NCBI GenBank assembly: GCA_040754315.1
Contig: JBFMCS010000032.1
Coordinates: 1-64,000, forward strand
Source of the DNA: Bacillota bacterium
GTDB lineage: Bacteria; Bacillota; Sulfobacillia; DUSP01; JBFMCS01
Length of the DNA: 64,000 bases
Direction of reading: 5' to 3'
Shown here: in pieces, positions 8,641-17,449 of the stretch
Layout of the letters: the number at the start of each line of letters is the position of its first letter
Position numbering within the stretch: position 1 is the stretch's first letter
Translations under genes and position numbers: made by a program
Notes under the pieces: model-generated
The model's database searches: none
Told to the model about the DNA's origin: nothing
What the model saw: the letters and a program-made list of their open reading frames with translations, nothing else

Positions 8641-9171
8641 ATCATCGTCTTCGCCGCGTTTCAGTTCGACCGGACGCGGCAAAGGACATTGACGAAACCC
8701 ATTGGCCGGGTGTCACCCTGCTGAAAGCAACAGATGAATGCCGACCTCTTGACCGATGACCTGGAGGAAAAAACGGGCCAGCAACGAGTTCTTCTGGCTG
8801 ATGGCCACCCGGACGTGGCAGTGGAGCGCCTCCCGGATGGCTAATACCGCCTATCGGTGCACGGCTTCGACTACTATAACACCAAGACCGGTCGCATCGA
8901 ACCGGGTGGCGCGGACTAGATCGCCGTCTGGCTGCTGGATACCGATTACAACGGGCGTAGTCTGTATCTACGCCAGGTGTTCTTCCCGATGGCCGGGGAG
9001 AAGGAAGGGTGGGCACGGCTGGCGAAGAGCCTCAAGGCCGAAATCGACGAGGAGTTGCTGGAGGTCTACCGGGGGACGGTCTCGCTCCCCTTCGCGCCGG
9101 GAGATCACAAGCGCATCGCCGTCAAGATCGTGGACGACCGGGGCATGATCTTAAAGGTGGTGAGAAGTTAG
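8641..9171 (+). pseudogene. remnant of type III restriction-modification methylase (Mod), C-terminal part
   Basis: Pieces in shifting frames match the C-terminal region of adenine-specific methylases of type III systems: NADLLTDDLEEK, then a block with VHGFDYYNTKTGRIEPGGAD, then [20 protein letters not shown] and [11 protein letters not shown]. The last block is open to the TAG at 9169-9171, but in-frame stops occur before YRLSVHGFDYY and after EPGGAD, and the first part needs a frameshift. The catalytic half with the DPPY motif is absent. It lies in the normal position before a matching nuclease remnant (9809 on). Confidence 0.75.
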
Positions 9172-9173
9172 CA

Positions 9174-9479
9174 ATGAATCCAAGTCTAACAGTTTCCCGC
9201 GAGAGTATTGCTGAGTTCTGCTTGGAACACGGCATCCGGCGGTTAGCAATCTTTGGCTCTGCGCTGCGTGGTGATTTTCGCCCGGATAGCGATATAGACG
9301 TTCTGGTAGAATTCGTGCCTGATCGTATACCCGGCCTCCTGGGGATAGCCCGTTTGGAAAGAGAACTGTCGCTTCTCTTTAACGGGCGCAAGGTAGACTT
9401 GCACACGCCGGAGGATCTGAGCCGGTATTTTCGGCAAAGTGTGATCGAGGAAGCTGAGGTGCAGTATGCGCAAGAGTGA
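9174..9479 (+). CDS. MNT-type nucleotidyltransferase (MntA-like antitoxin)
   Basis: This 101-residue protein belongs to the minimal nucleotidyltransferase family. The motif [20 protein letters not shown] carries the GSxxxG and DxD catalytic signature. In the characterised MntA-HepT systems the MNT protein adds AMP to the HEPN toxin and silences it. The ATG at 9174 follows the methylase remnant by three bases, and the gene overlaps the HEPN gene by 14 bases, the standard arrangement of the module. The gene is intact while its partner is broken, so it is either an orphan antitoxin or drifting. Confidence 0.85.
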   Translation: MNPSLTVSRESIAEFCLEHGIRRLAIFGSALRGDFRPDSDIDVLVEFVPDRIPGLLGIARLERELSLLFNGRKVDLHTPEDLSRYFRQSVIEEAEVQYAQE

Positions 9480-9809
9480 GGCCATTCGTTTACGGCATAT
9501 GCTGGATGCGGCCTAGGAGGCCATAACCTTTATCCAGGGGCGGGACCGCAGCGATCTTGACACCGACCGTCAGCTTGCCCTGTCGTTGGTGAAGAAGTGG
9601 AAATAACCAGCGAAGCCGCTTACCGGTTATCGCCGGAAACGCGAGAGAACCTGCCTGAAATACCATGGGAAGACATCATCGGTATGCGCCACCGGCTGGT
9701 ACACGCTTACTTTGACATTAACCTTGACATCCTGTGGCAGACCATCCGGGAGGACCTGCCTGCTTTGGTTTCACTCTTGAGTTCTGCGATGTCAGTGGAG
9801 GAATCTTGA
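9466..9809 (+). pseudogene. broken HEPN-domain toxin (DUF86/HepT-like)
   Basis: Reading from the ATG at 9466 gives the start of a HEPN protein ([16 protein letters not shown]) but meets TAG at 9514-9516. A single-base loss near 9591-9597 then throws the frame; restoring one G would join LALSLVKEVEITSEAAYR. The last part (to 9809) keeps the RNase-type motif RHRLVH in GMRHRLVHAYFDIN. One nonsense change and one frameshift therefore disable a toxin whose active-site region is still conserved. It overlaps the intact MNT gene upstream, and its stop overlaps the ATG of the nuclease remnant. Confidence 0.8.
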
Positions 9810-10868
9810 TGGCCAGAACAACCATCGACCGGCTGATCATCAACTTGCCCTACGATGAACCGGCAAGGCACTGGTGCTGCGAGCGCGAGACGCGGACCTT
9901 CGACCTGGTGGAGGTCCGCGGCCCGGCGGGCTACGTGGTGGCCTCGGGCGACTCCAAGGCTTAACGATCCCGGCATTTTTGTGGAACCCGCTGGTTAACC
10001 AGGTCCACCCGCGCGTAAGAGCCTGGCGCAAGGCAGGCTACCCCGGCGTCACCGGCACCACCGAGCGGTTACTGGAGCACTGGCGCGACCCGGAGGAGTT
10101 CGAAAGCCGACGCTTCTTCTTCCGCTAGAGGCGGTGGAAACGCTGATGTGGCTGAGCGAGTCGCGCCGGGCCGGCCGCGTTGGAATCGAGATTCTCGGCG
10201 ACGGCGGAGAGTTTACACGCCAATGCTGCAAGATGGCCACCGGCTCGGGCAAGACCACCGTCATGGCCATGGTGGTCACCTGGCACATCCTGAACCAGGT
10301 TACTTATCCGCAGTTCGACAAAACGTGCTGGGTGATTGCACCCAGGCTCGCAGTGAAGAGCTGGCTGGCGATGCTGGAACCCGCCGGTATCGGCAATTAC
10401 TACGAGGCATTCAACATCGTACCCCCGGCCCAGGACAAGCTACGCCAGGGCAAGGTGCTGGTGCGCAGCTGGCACGCGCTGGCCTGGGGCAGCGAGGAGC
10501 AGATCAAAAAACGGCGCAGCGTGGACACGCGTGACGCCAAGAGCATTGAGGCTATACCTAAATACCTGCGCAGCCGGGATATGAAAGACAGCGCCGGGGG
10601 GGCCACGGTCTGGATCTGTGCGCTGGACCAGCTGCGCCGTTCGCGGGGCATCCTCACCTGCTACGACTCTTCCGCTATGCCCTTCACACCGCCGGGCAAA
10701 AAGAGCAGCGAGGAGGCGCTCTTCGGCTGGATCGCCAGCGACTTCGGCCTGAACGACGCCATCGAGCAGACTTGGTCAAGACCCCGCGTAGTGGTGCGCG
10801 ACGACGCCGTGCCCGGCGAATCAAAGAAAGAAACGGCGCTTGGGAAGCGCCGTGATGGTGCAGCCTGA
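9809..10868 (+). pseudogene. remnant of type III restriction endonuclease (Res, helicase N-terminal part)
   Basis: Three successive frames give the start of a DEAD/DEAH-type restriction nuclease. They are MARTTIDRLIINLPYDEPARH up to a TAA at 9962, then NPLVNQVHPRVRAWRKAGYPG up to a TAG at 10126, then ETLMWLSE followed by the Walker A block MATGSGKTTVMAM and WVIAPRLAVKSWL. The match fades after VVVRDDAVP (~10815). The rest of the helicase and the nuclease domain are missing. At least two frameshifts and a 3' truncation make it non-functional. With the methylase remnant upstream it shows that a type III system once lay here, with the MNT/HEPN pair between its subunits. Confidence 0.78.
10826..10853 (-). 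terminator. rho-independent terminator of the CofE-like gene
   Basis: ACGGCGCTT (10833-10841) pairs perfectly with AAGCGCCGT (10845-10853) around a three-base loop. On the minus strand the stem is followed by a T-rich tail (TTTCTTTCTTT), so it ends transcripts coming from the minus-strand gene at 10943-12493. On the plus strand there is no T-run. Confidence 0.75.
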
Positions 10869-10942
10869 GTGGTCATGGCCCGTCTAGAACAGGGGGCGCT
10901 TTTTCATGCCTGCCTAGCCAGACTGTCCCGTTTCGGGCGAAT

Positions 10943-12493
10943 CTAGTATACGAAATTCCTCACAAGCACTATTGGAGTCCCCGCATCAGCAGACCCAGCA
11001 GCCAGGTCGGCCAGCGTGCCAAGTATGCTGGTGACGCTCCGGGGAGTGGTGCCCAGGGTCTCTCGAGAGATGTTGCTCTCCTTGTTCTGGAGAAGATGTG
11101 CCATCTGTTCCCGGGAGTAGCCCTGGCGAAACCACGTTTCTACCTGGAGTTTCAGTTTCGTCCCGGTCCTCAGGGCAGCGCTTCTGAGGCCGGAACTACA
11201 TCCTATGCAAGGATGCGGATCAGCCAGCTCATATATCCCGGTATCAGGGTCCTTATACGCGCCGTCTCCAAAGATCAGTACCTCAACCTCCCTCCCGGTA
11301 TCCTGCTTCACGCTTTCTTTTATGCTGTCTGCTGCGACATCGGCGTTATCCGGCAACAGCTTCAGTATTCCTTTCTCCAGGTCGGACGCATTAGAACCTA
11401 TGACCCCCCACGGTCCAGGTCCGAGATCCTGAATTGTCAGTACGGGAGTCTTGGTGCCAAAGGAGCCAAACAGGTCTTTAAGCTGGTTACGCTTGTGAAC
11501 AGCACCGATAATGACTCCATCGACAACGCCCGCGTCGAAGACCTTGAGAGGATTATTCGTGAAAAGGATCTCGCCATTCGCGTTTTCCTGCCGAATCAGG
11601 TCAAGGTACATGCCAGGGTAATCCATCTTCGTAATGGGATGGACAAAGCTGCGGTTTTGCACCTCCTCCGAGTAAATGCAGTCCGGGTCTTGATAGATCC
11701 CCACCTGGGTTGAATAGGACAGTTCAGCTATGAGAGACTTTTCCATCCCAGATGCTAGATAGGCCTCAGCATCCACGATGGTCACTTTCTGCCTCTCCAA
11801 ATCTACCGTTATGGCCAGGGTCCCATCGCTTTGGACATCATTCTTGATGCTCAGAGCCCTGCGCGATGTCTTGCTGAGGTTCTCAAAACTCACTTCAGCG
11901 ATCATACTGCGACCATCGGGAGCCTGGAGTGTTAAGTCACCTACTCCCTGCCCGGTTATCTTCCGGATGGCGCTAATATCGTACCCGATTTCCTGCAGTT
12001 TAAGGGCCGCCAGCAATTCCCGGATGAGGACATTCATGTGAGGAGTGTTGCCTCGTATCTGTTGCAGGCTGTTGAAGATCCCCTTGAATCGCAAGCGCTT
12101 GGTAGTGAAGTCTTCATCCAAGACCTGGTTTCCCACTTCGTCGGCGGGTATCGAAAGCTGGACCACTACATATCCTCCACGCGTGGCCTTGGCTATCGCC
12201 CGGAGGATTAAGGCAAAACGGTTCCTGCTGACAATTGGACTGATTACAGCCAGCCTGTCGCCCCCGCACAGTTTCAACTGGGATATTAAGGCCTGAGCCA
12301 GCTCATCACATGTGATGTATCTGTTCTGGGAACGTGCCAGGACCGATTCCGTAACACAGATTATGTCGCCGTCTTCCACGATACCCTCAACTGCAGACAC
12401 GGCAATCCCACGGATATCGTCGCTGGGCAGGATCAATGGTGTCTTCAAGCTTATGACAACGACGCCGGCCTCTCCGGGTATTCTTAGATCCAT
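10943..12493 (-). CDS. CofE-like protein (F420-0:gamma-glutamyl ligase family) with large internal insert
   Basis: The N-terminal ~130 residues (VEDGDIICVTESVLARSQ, ISPIVSRNRFALIL, PADEVGN) and the C-terminal ~200 residues (VLIFGDGAYKDP, ELADPHPCIG, GTTPRSVTSILG) resemble the Clostridia branch of the coenzyme F420-0:L-glutamate ligase family. That branch is typically about 390-400 residues; this protein has 516. The extra ~120 residues fall between about 132 and 265 and resemble no domain I recognise, although the stretch GVGDLTLQAPDGRSMIAEVSF has a beta-rich, nuclease-like look. Many hosts of this branch are not known to make F420, so the substrate is uncertain. The ATG at 12493 follows AAGGTGG. 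The gene stands alone on the minus strand with its own terminator. Confidence 0.75.
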   Translation of the reverse strand: MDLRIPGEAGVVVISLKTPLILPSDDIRGIAVSAVEGIVEDGDIICVTESVLARSQNRYITCDELAQALISQLKLCGGDRLAVISPIVSRNRFALILRAIAKATRGGYVVVQLSIPADEVGNQVLDEDFTTKRLRFKGIFNSLQQIRGNTPHMNVLIRELLAALKLQEIGYDISAIRKITGQGVGDLTLQAPDGRSMIAEVSFENLSKTSRRALSIKNDVQSDGTLAITVDLERQKVTIVDAEAYLASGMEKSLIAELSYSTQVGIYQDPDCIYSEEVQNRSFVHPITKMDYPGMYLDLIRQENANGEILFTNNPLKVFDAGVVDGVIIGAVHKRNQLKDLFGSFGTKTPVLTIQDLGPGPWGVIGSNASDLEKGILKLLPDNADVAADSIKESVKQDTGREVEVLIFGDGAYKDPDTGIYELADPHPCIGCSSGLRSAALRTGTKLKLQVETWFRQGYSREQMAHLLQNKESNISRETLGTTPRSVTSILGTLADLAAGSADAGTPIVLVRNFVY

Positions 12494-13121
12494 GAAGTAC
12501 CACCTTCACAGTCTGTCTCGCGGGGCGTACCTGATTTCTCCCGCAACGCTGGCAGCATCACTGCCCAAGAGCAGGCCACTTCGCCTTGGCTCCTGGAAAC
12601 TGGCCAGAGGAAACACAAATGCCACCCTTGACCAGAGTACCACCTGGCGAGCGGGAAAGTAAAGAGGAATAGTGAGGTGAAAGGAAGAGATTGGCACACG
12701 TCTTTTGAACTTGAAGGAAAGTATCGTGGGGATCAGGTGTTGGGCGGGTTCTTATGAGGTGATACGATGGCGGCCGGCAGGTTCTCACAAGACGGGAAGA
12801 CACCATGGTGGCTGATAGAACCCGGAAAAGCCAGGTTCGAAGTAGTAGGCGCTGGCGCACAAATTGAAGATGAATCTATCTATCATCTCGCGCCGCGAAG
12901 AGATGGTCACCGGCGCCTCCCTCTGAAACTCCTGCCTGCATTGGACCTGGAACGCCTAAGAGCCTGCGTGCTTCCACGGAATTACTGTGCTCTCATGGAC
13001 GGGGTGAGGAAGGGATCCTGCCATCCTGGGTGGAAGAAGCGACTGGACTGCTCGATCCATTCGTCACAGACAGGGCCATGCTTGAGCCAAGTCTCAACAG
13101 GATCTGCGAGACGAGAGGGCG
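12494..13121. other. intergenic stretch without a supported gene
   Basis: About 630 bases lie between the divergent CofE-like gene and the membrane protein gene at 13122. It must hold both promoters, but I see no convincing -35/-10 pair. A frame ending at 13130 has coding-like composition over its last ~40 codons (LPSWVEEATGLLDPFVTDR) but no recognisable start or family, so it may be a decayed gene end. Confidence 0.4.
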
Positions 13122-13664
13122 ATGGGTTTAGACATGAGGACGCAAGACATAACGTTTATCAGCCTGTTGGCAGCGGTTCTGGTGGCGGGGGGTTACATTC
13201 TGTACCTCCTAAGCAGGGCCATACCACTCCCCGGAGGCAAGTTTGTCCTCATGGCTCCGTACCTTTCCTTGATAATGGCCATAGGGCTAAAGCGCCTTAA
13301 GAGCTCATGGACCATGGCGCTTATAAGCCTGGTCTTTGGAGGTATTCTTATCGTATTCACGCCGTTCATGGGATTAGCGATCCTGTCAGCGGGCATACTT
13401 TCTCATCTGAGCAGCCGCCTGCTTCCGGGAACCTCAGACTCGCCATTCAAGATATGGTTTTCTGCGGCCTTCTATCCATTATGGGGTTTCTGGCTGTCAT
13501 TGATAGTCTCCAATTACTTCACCGGTAATCTGCTATTTAGAACGATTGGCGTTGGCCTGTTCTTTGCCATGAGTACCCTCATATACGGGCTCGCCCTCGG
13601 CGGTGCAGTCGTGGGTCTGGAAATATCGAAACGCGTTCTACAGGGGAAAATGGCGAAACACTAG
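13122..13664 (+). CDS. small integral membrane protein, ECF S-component-like
   Basis: This 180-residue protein consists almost wholly of five or six hydrophobic helices with short loops and a basic C-terminus. The pattern of short helices with a segment such as FTPFMGLAILSAGILSHL is reminiscent of substrate-binding S components of ECF vitamin transporters, but no signature fixes the substrate. The ATG at 13122 follows GAGAGGGCG. No ECF ATPase or T component lies nearby; if the call is right it would share a module encoded elsewhere. It could equally be an unrelated membrane protein. Confidence 0.5.
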   Translation: MGLDMRTQDITFISLLAAVLVAGGYILYLLSRAIPLPGGKFVLMAPYLSLIMAIGLKRLKSSWTMALISLVFGGILIVFTPFMGLAILSAGILSHLSSRLLPGTSDSPFKIWFSAAFYPLWGFWLSLIVSNYFTGNLLFRTIGVGLFFAMSTLIYGLALGGAVVGLEISKRVLQGKMAKH

Positions 13665-14099
13665 GTCCTTGAAGTGCCTGGCTGTGCGGACTAAAACTGG
13701 GCGAGAGATGCTGGCAGTATGAGGGAGTGGAGTACCGATCTCTCTCATAGCCCCCTTCAGATTATCGCCGTACCTGCCATATGGCCCTGATGGCGATAGC
13801 CTAAAACCTACTAAGGCTCTTTGTCCTGAGAAACCTGAAGAATGCAAAGGGCTTCACGGGGGTGGCGTTGAGAGTATTGACCTGCCTCCCGCTGCTGAAA
13901 GCCCCAATCTATGTACTCGCCCCTGCCCCCGGCTAAATGAGGTTCTCATCGTGGCCGGTGGTCAGGAACAGGGGGAAATACCACGAAATCCCAGCCCATC
14001 ACGCAGATCGCCCGCTGCACCCGATTTGGCTACCCCTTCCTCAAACGGACCCGGAAATGCCCAGGTCCTACAAACCCTCTATTGATGCAAGCCGGATCG
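13665..14099. other. intergenic stretch before the blaI-type operon
   Basis: No gene is supported. A stem (TATGAGGGAG 13718-13727 with CTCTCTCATA 13740-13749) follows the membrane protein gene but has no T-run, so it is at best a weak terminator. The rest shows no recognisable feature until the promoter at 14100. Confidence 0.45.
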
Positions 14100-14128
14100 T
14101 TGACGACATGCTGAAGATGAAGTATCAT
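14100..14128 (+). promoter_or_regulatory. sigma-A promoter of the blaI-type operon
   Basis: TTGACG (14100-14105), 17 bases, then TATCAT (14123-14128) is a strong housekeeping promoter. It lies 63 bases before the TTG start of the BlaI-like repressor. The palindromic operator begins at the very next base, so the predicted start site falls inside it. Confidence 0.75.
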
Positions 14129-14155
14129 GTGATTACTATCCGCCATAGTAATCAC
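14129..14155 (+). promoter_or_regulatory. palindromic operator of the BlaI-type repressor
   Basis: GTGATTACTAT (14129-14139), five bases, then ATAGTAATCAC (14145-14155) is a perfect inverted repeat with 11-base arms. It abuts the -10 box and covers the predicted transcription start, the right place for repression. The gene that follows encodes a BlaI/MecI-type winged-helix repressor, so autoregulation is the simplest reading. The core differs from the TACA/TGTA of classic bla/mec operators. Confidence 0.75.
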
Positions 14156-14190
14156 TGTGGGATTTGCTAACGAAAGGCAGGTAGTAAAGG

Positions 14191-14610
14191 TTGACAAGAC
14201 CTTTCATCCCCGACTTCAAACCGCAAAGAGAGGGGCTTCGCCGGGTGCTCGGCGACCTGGAAGCGGACGTCATGGAGACAATGTGGCAGATGGGCGAGTG
14301 CTCTGTCAGGGACGTCTACGAACGTATGCGGCTTGACAAGGAACTTGCCTACACCACAGTGATGACGGTGATGTCCCGGCTTTCTGACAAGGGCCTGCTT
14401 TCCCGTAGGCAAAGAGGTAAAGCGTATATCTACGTACCGTCCATGGGAAGGGAGCAGTACCTGGACAAAGTAGTTGGGGAGGTCATGGATTCGTTGCTTT
14501 TTAGCCACAGGGATAAGGTCATTTCCCATTTTGTAGACCGGCTGGGCGAGGCCGACGAAAAGGCCCTTTCTGAACTTGAGGAAATCATCAGGCAAAAACG
14601 GAGGCAGTAA
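14191..14610 (+). CDS. BlaI/MecI-family transcriptional repressor
   Basis: This 139-residue winged-helix protein has the family pattern LGDLEADVMETMWQMGECSVRDVYERM followed by a recognition-helix region with AYTTVMTVMSRL and a basic wing (RQRGKAYIYVP). The C-terminal helices form the dimer domain and usually hold the site cut by an M56 protease. It starts at TTG 14191. The next gene, two bases on, encodes such a protease, as in blaR1-blaI and mecR1-mecI, but the regulated genes here are an ABC transporter and an exported protein, with no beta-lactamase. Confidence 0.88.
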   Translation: MTRPFIPDFKPQREGLRRVLGDLEADVMETMWQMGECSVRDVYERMRLDKELAYTTVMTVMSRLSDKGLLSRRQRGKAYIYVPSMGREQYLDKVVGEVMDSLLFSHRDKVISHFVDRLGEADEKALSELEEIIRQKRRQ

Positions 14611-14612
14611 GT

Positions 14613-15542
14613 GTGATCTTCCTTGAGTCTTTTCTTGCACCATATATCATCTACCTGCTGCTGGCCAGCGCGCTTTCACTCGGTGTGGCGGTAGGCTTTG
14701 ACAAGCTCTTTTCCCCCGGCCCGCGGACCAGGGTGTGGCTTTACGCGGGCACGCTTTTTCTTCCCTTTGTCACCTATATCAGATACCTCATGCACGCTGC
14801 ATACACATGCCGGGTAAATGGCACAGTCACCCAGGCACTCATCTGCGTGCTGGCCGCCAGGTACTGGCTGTTGCTTGGAACTATTACTTCGCTTCTTTTT
14901 TCCGGGTATCTTCTCTTTAGGTGGCACCGGCTGAAGGCTCCGGGGCGCAGCGCAGCGCCATGGGCGGACCCGCAGGCGTACGCCCGGGTCCGGATGCTCA
15001 TTGGACGCCTCGGTCTTCAACGGGAGCCGGGGGTCTTCCTCCTTGATACCATATACCCGCTGGCTTACGTGAAGGGGTATACAAGACCTGTGATATACCT
15101 GTCACGTGGGCTCTTGGAGATCTTGGATGACCAGGAGCTGCAGGCAGTGCTCGCCCACGAGGCGGCGCACATAGTCGGAGGCGACAACGCCCTGAACCTG
15201 GCACTTTTATTTAAGGAACTCGCGTTCTTCTCTCCGTTTACTCACCTGGCGTACGCACGCTTCAGCCAGGCAAGGGAGGAGGCGGCCGACGCGCTGGCTG
15301 CATCGCGCACAGGATTTCACGATGCGCTCGCCTTGGCCATCATCAGGGTGATGAAGAGGACGCACGGGCTCAAGTACTGCGCCCAGCTGCGCCCTGCCGA
15401 AAGCTACCTAGTCCGGCCAGCCGGACCTGTGGCCCGGGTCAGGCGTCTACTTGACGATGGCGCCCGGCACCGCTGTCGCTACATGCTGCTGGTGCCGCCT
15501 GTCTTTGGTCTTACGCTTGGCTTGTTGTTCGTTCTCTGCTAG
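14613..15542 (+). CDS. M56-family membrane metalloprotease (BlaR1-like, no sensor domain)
   Basis: This 309-residue protein has several N-terminal membrane segments, a zinc motif HEAAH (~residue 181) with a downstream acidic AREEAADALA segment, and a final membrane helix. It corresponds to the protease part of BlaR1/MecR1 but ends without the extracellular penicillin-binding domain, so it must sense something else or be triggered by another protein. The GTG at 14613 sits just after GGAGG. It is expected to cleave the BlaI-like repressor encoded immediately upstream and so induce the operon. Confidence 0.85.
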   Translation: MIFLESFLAPYIIYLLLASALSLGVAVGFDKLFSPGPRTRVWLYAGTLFLPFVTYIRYLMHAAYTCRVNGTVTQALICVLAARYWLLLGTITSLLFSGYLLFRWHRLKAPGRSAAPWADPQAYARVRMLIGRLGLQREPGVFLLDTIYPLAYVKGYTRPVIYLSRGLLEILDDQELQAVLAHEAAHIVGGDNALNLALLFKELAFFSPFTHLAYARFSQAREEAADALAASRTGFHDALALAIIRVMKRTHGLKYCAQLRPAESYLVRPAGPVARVRRLLDDGARHRCRYMLLVPPVFGLTLGLLFVLC

Positions 15543-15567
15543 GAGTATTTTGTTTTGCCCAAAACTA

Positions 15568-15580
15568 CTACGTTTCGTAG
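15568..15580 (+). promoter_or_regulatory. small palindrome before the ABC permease gene
   Basis: CTACG-TTT-CGTAG is a perfect short inverted repeat in the 61-base gap between the M56 protease gene and the ABC permease gene. It resembles the outer bases of a BlaI-type box (TACTAC...GTAGTA) and may be a second repressor site or only a small hairpin. Confidence 0.3.
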
Positions 15581-15603
15581 GACATTGAGAGGAGACGATA
15601 GGG

Positions 15604-16761
15604 ATGGGATTTTTCTCGGTGGCATCCAAGAATCTGCTGCGCCACAGGATTCGCTCCCTGCTCACGATCCTGGCCATCGCCACCGGTATCTTCATGCTTT
15701 ACAGCTTCCTGGCCTTCAACAAGGGTTACCAGGCAGGCCTGCGCAGGGAAGTCGGCAACATGGGAGCCCACATGCTGGCGATTGCCAAGGGGTGTCCCTA
15801 TGAAGCCACAGCCATGATCGTCCACGGCGGTACTATTACGGATTACCTGACTCGGGAGGACCTTCTGCGCATCCGGGAGATGCCAGGCGTTGCCCGGGCG
15901 GTGGGGATGTTCATGAACCAGAAGGCCCTCGAGCACGGGAAGGTGACGGTGATCTACGGCGTGGACGAAGATGTGTTCGCCTTAAAGCCCTGGTGGGTAG
16001 TGAGAGGCGACAGGCAGCTTAGGGACGATAGTGTTATCCTGCCTGTGGACATGGCGGAAACGCTCGGGATAAGGCTGGGGGATGCGCTGGCCATCCCTGG
16101 CATAGACAGGGAGTTTCGGGTCGTAGGCCTGCTTGAGCGAACCGGTTCCCAGGATGACCAGTTCGTATACATGCCTCTTCTTACCGCCCAGCAGATTTTT
16201 GATGCCGAGGATAAGCTTACGTCCATCGCAATACAGGTGCATGACATAACCAGGACCGAGGACGTGGTAACGCAGGTAGAGTCGCTACCGGACGTTCAGG
16301 CTGTTACCATGACACAGGTGCTCGGAACGGTGGAGACGCTCATGACCCAGGCGCAGGCCATGGTAACCACAATTGTTGTAGTCGCCATATTCATAAGCGC
16401 AATCGGGGTGGCCAACACCATTCTCATGTCGGTATTTGAGCGCACGCGGGAGATAGGGATGATGAAGGCCGTGGGCGGTTCGGCGGCAGATATCTTCGCG
16501 CTGATTTGGCTTGAGAGCTTGCTGCTTTCGCTGGCGGGTGGGGCGCTCGGGGTCGCAGGGGCCATCAGCGGGGGAAGGCTCCTTGAGGGAGCCGCCCAGG
16601 CGTTGCTGCCTTTTGTACCATCCGGCAGCCTGATCGTCGCAGACTGGCGCATCGCAGCCTTTAGCATCGCTCTATCCATACTCCTTGGGATCGTGGCAGG
16701 CGCGTTTCCAGCATATCGTGCCGCTGTGATAAGTCCCATGGAAGCGATAAGGAGTGAATGA
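15604..16761 (+). CDS. MacB/FtsX-type ABC transporter permease
   Basis: This 385-residue protein has the layout of MacB-like permeases: one N-terminal helix, a large extracytoplasmic domain (~residues 45-240), then three C-terminal helices with the conserved FERTREIGMMKAVGGS coupling motif between them. Such proteins work as dimers with a dedicated ATPase and use it to move or extract peptides, lipoproteins or antibiotics by a mechanotransmission mechanism. The ATG at 15604 follows GGAGACGATAGG. It overlaps the region that holds the ATPase ribosome site, so the two are co-expressed. Placement under a BlaI-type repressor suggests induction by envelope stress or a peptide antibiotic. Confidence 0.88.
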   Translation: MGFFSVASKNLLRHRIRSLLTILAIATGIFMLYSFLAFNKGYQAGLRREVGNMGAHMLAIAKGCPYEATAMIVHGGTITDYLTREDLLRIREMPGVARAVGMFMNQKALEHGKVTVIYGVDEDVFALKPWWVVRGDRQLRDDSVILPVDMAETLGIRLGDALAIPGIDREFRVVGLLERTGSQDDQFVYMPLLTAQQIFDAEDKLTSIAIQVHDITRTEDVVTQVESLPDVQAVTMTQVLGTVETLMTQAQAMVTTIVVVAIFISAIGVANTILMSVFERTREIGMMKAVGGSAADIFALIWLESLLLSLAGGALGVAGAISGGRLLEGAAQALLPFVPSGSLIVADWRIAAFSIALSILLGIVAGAFPAYRAAVISPMEAIRSE

Positions 16762-16762
16762 T

Positions 16763-17449
16763 GTGAGCGCTCTGATCCTCTGTGAGAAGATGAACAAGTA
16801 CTATAAGCGGGGCAGCGAAGTCGTGCGCGCGCTGCACGAGGTAGATCTGCGCGTGGATGAGGGCGAGTTCATCTCCGTGATGGGCCCTTCGGGTTCTGGT
16901 AAGACAAGTCTTCTAAACCTCATCGGATGCCTCGATACACCCTCTTCAGGCAGCTACATTTTTGACGGAAAGCAGACGGCCCAGCTAAGCGAGAGAGCAC
17001 TCGGGCACATCAGAAGGCAGGGCATCGGCTTTGTGTTCCAGCAGTTCTTCCTCTTATCTACGCTGACTGTGAAGGAAAACGTCGAGCTCCCGCTTCTGTT
17101 CGGGAGAGCGCGTGACAGAAACCCCGTGATAGAAGTGCTGGATATGGTGGGTCTCAGGCACAGGCAGGGACATCTGCCCCGGGAGCTGAGCGGGGGTGAG
17201 ATGCAGAGAGTCGCCATTGCACGGGCCCTGGTGAACAACCCAAGACTCCTGCTTGCTGATGAGCCCACGGGAAACCTGGATTCGGCCAACGCAGACAGGG
17301 TGATGGAACTCTTCAGGCAGCTGAACGCAGGCGGAATTACGGTGATCATGGTCACTCACAACAGTGATCTTGCCCGCCAGGCGGAGCGTACCATCACGAT
17401 ACGTGACGGAAGGATAAGAGGTGAATGTGAACAATGGGAAAGGGAGTAA
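16763..17449 (+). CDS. ABC transporter ATP-binding protein (MacB/LolD type)
   Basis: This is the nucleotide-binding partner of the preceding permease. Walker A is GPSGSGKTSLLN, the Q-loop lies in GFVFQQFFL, the signature is LSGGEMQRVAIARAL, Walker B is LLLADEPTG and the switch histidine is in MVTHN. I place the start at GTG 16763, eight bases after AAGGAG (16749-16754); a GTG at 16754 lies on that site itself. The stop overlaps the next gene by 16 bases, so the operon continues. Confidence 0.92.
   Translation: MSALILCEKMNKYYKRGSEVVRALHEVDLRVDEGEFISVMGPSGSGKTSLLNLIGCLDTPSSGSYIFDGKQTAQLSERALGHIRRQGIGFVFQQFFLLSTLTVKENVELPLLFGRARDRNPVIEVLDMVGLRHRQGHLPRELSGGEMQRVAIARALVNNPRLLLADEPTGNLDSANADRVMELFRQLNAGGITVIMVTHNSDLARQAERTITIRDGRIRGECEQWERE

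Noticed and set aside
12500-12640. AAGGGTGGCA on the minus strand upstream of the CofE-like gene, resembling a T-box core
   Set aside because: The following bases do not match the T-box consensus, and no specifier stem or terminator was seen.
12767-13300. 177-codon plus-strand open frame
   Set aside because: Its 3' part overlaps the membrane protein gene at 13122 in another frame, the product resembles no family, and the upstream context lacks a convincing ribosome site.
13937-14170. 77-codon open frame before the blaI-type gene
   Set aside because: It covers the promoter and the perfect operator, has no ribosome site and matches no family.
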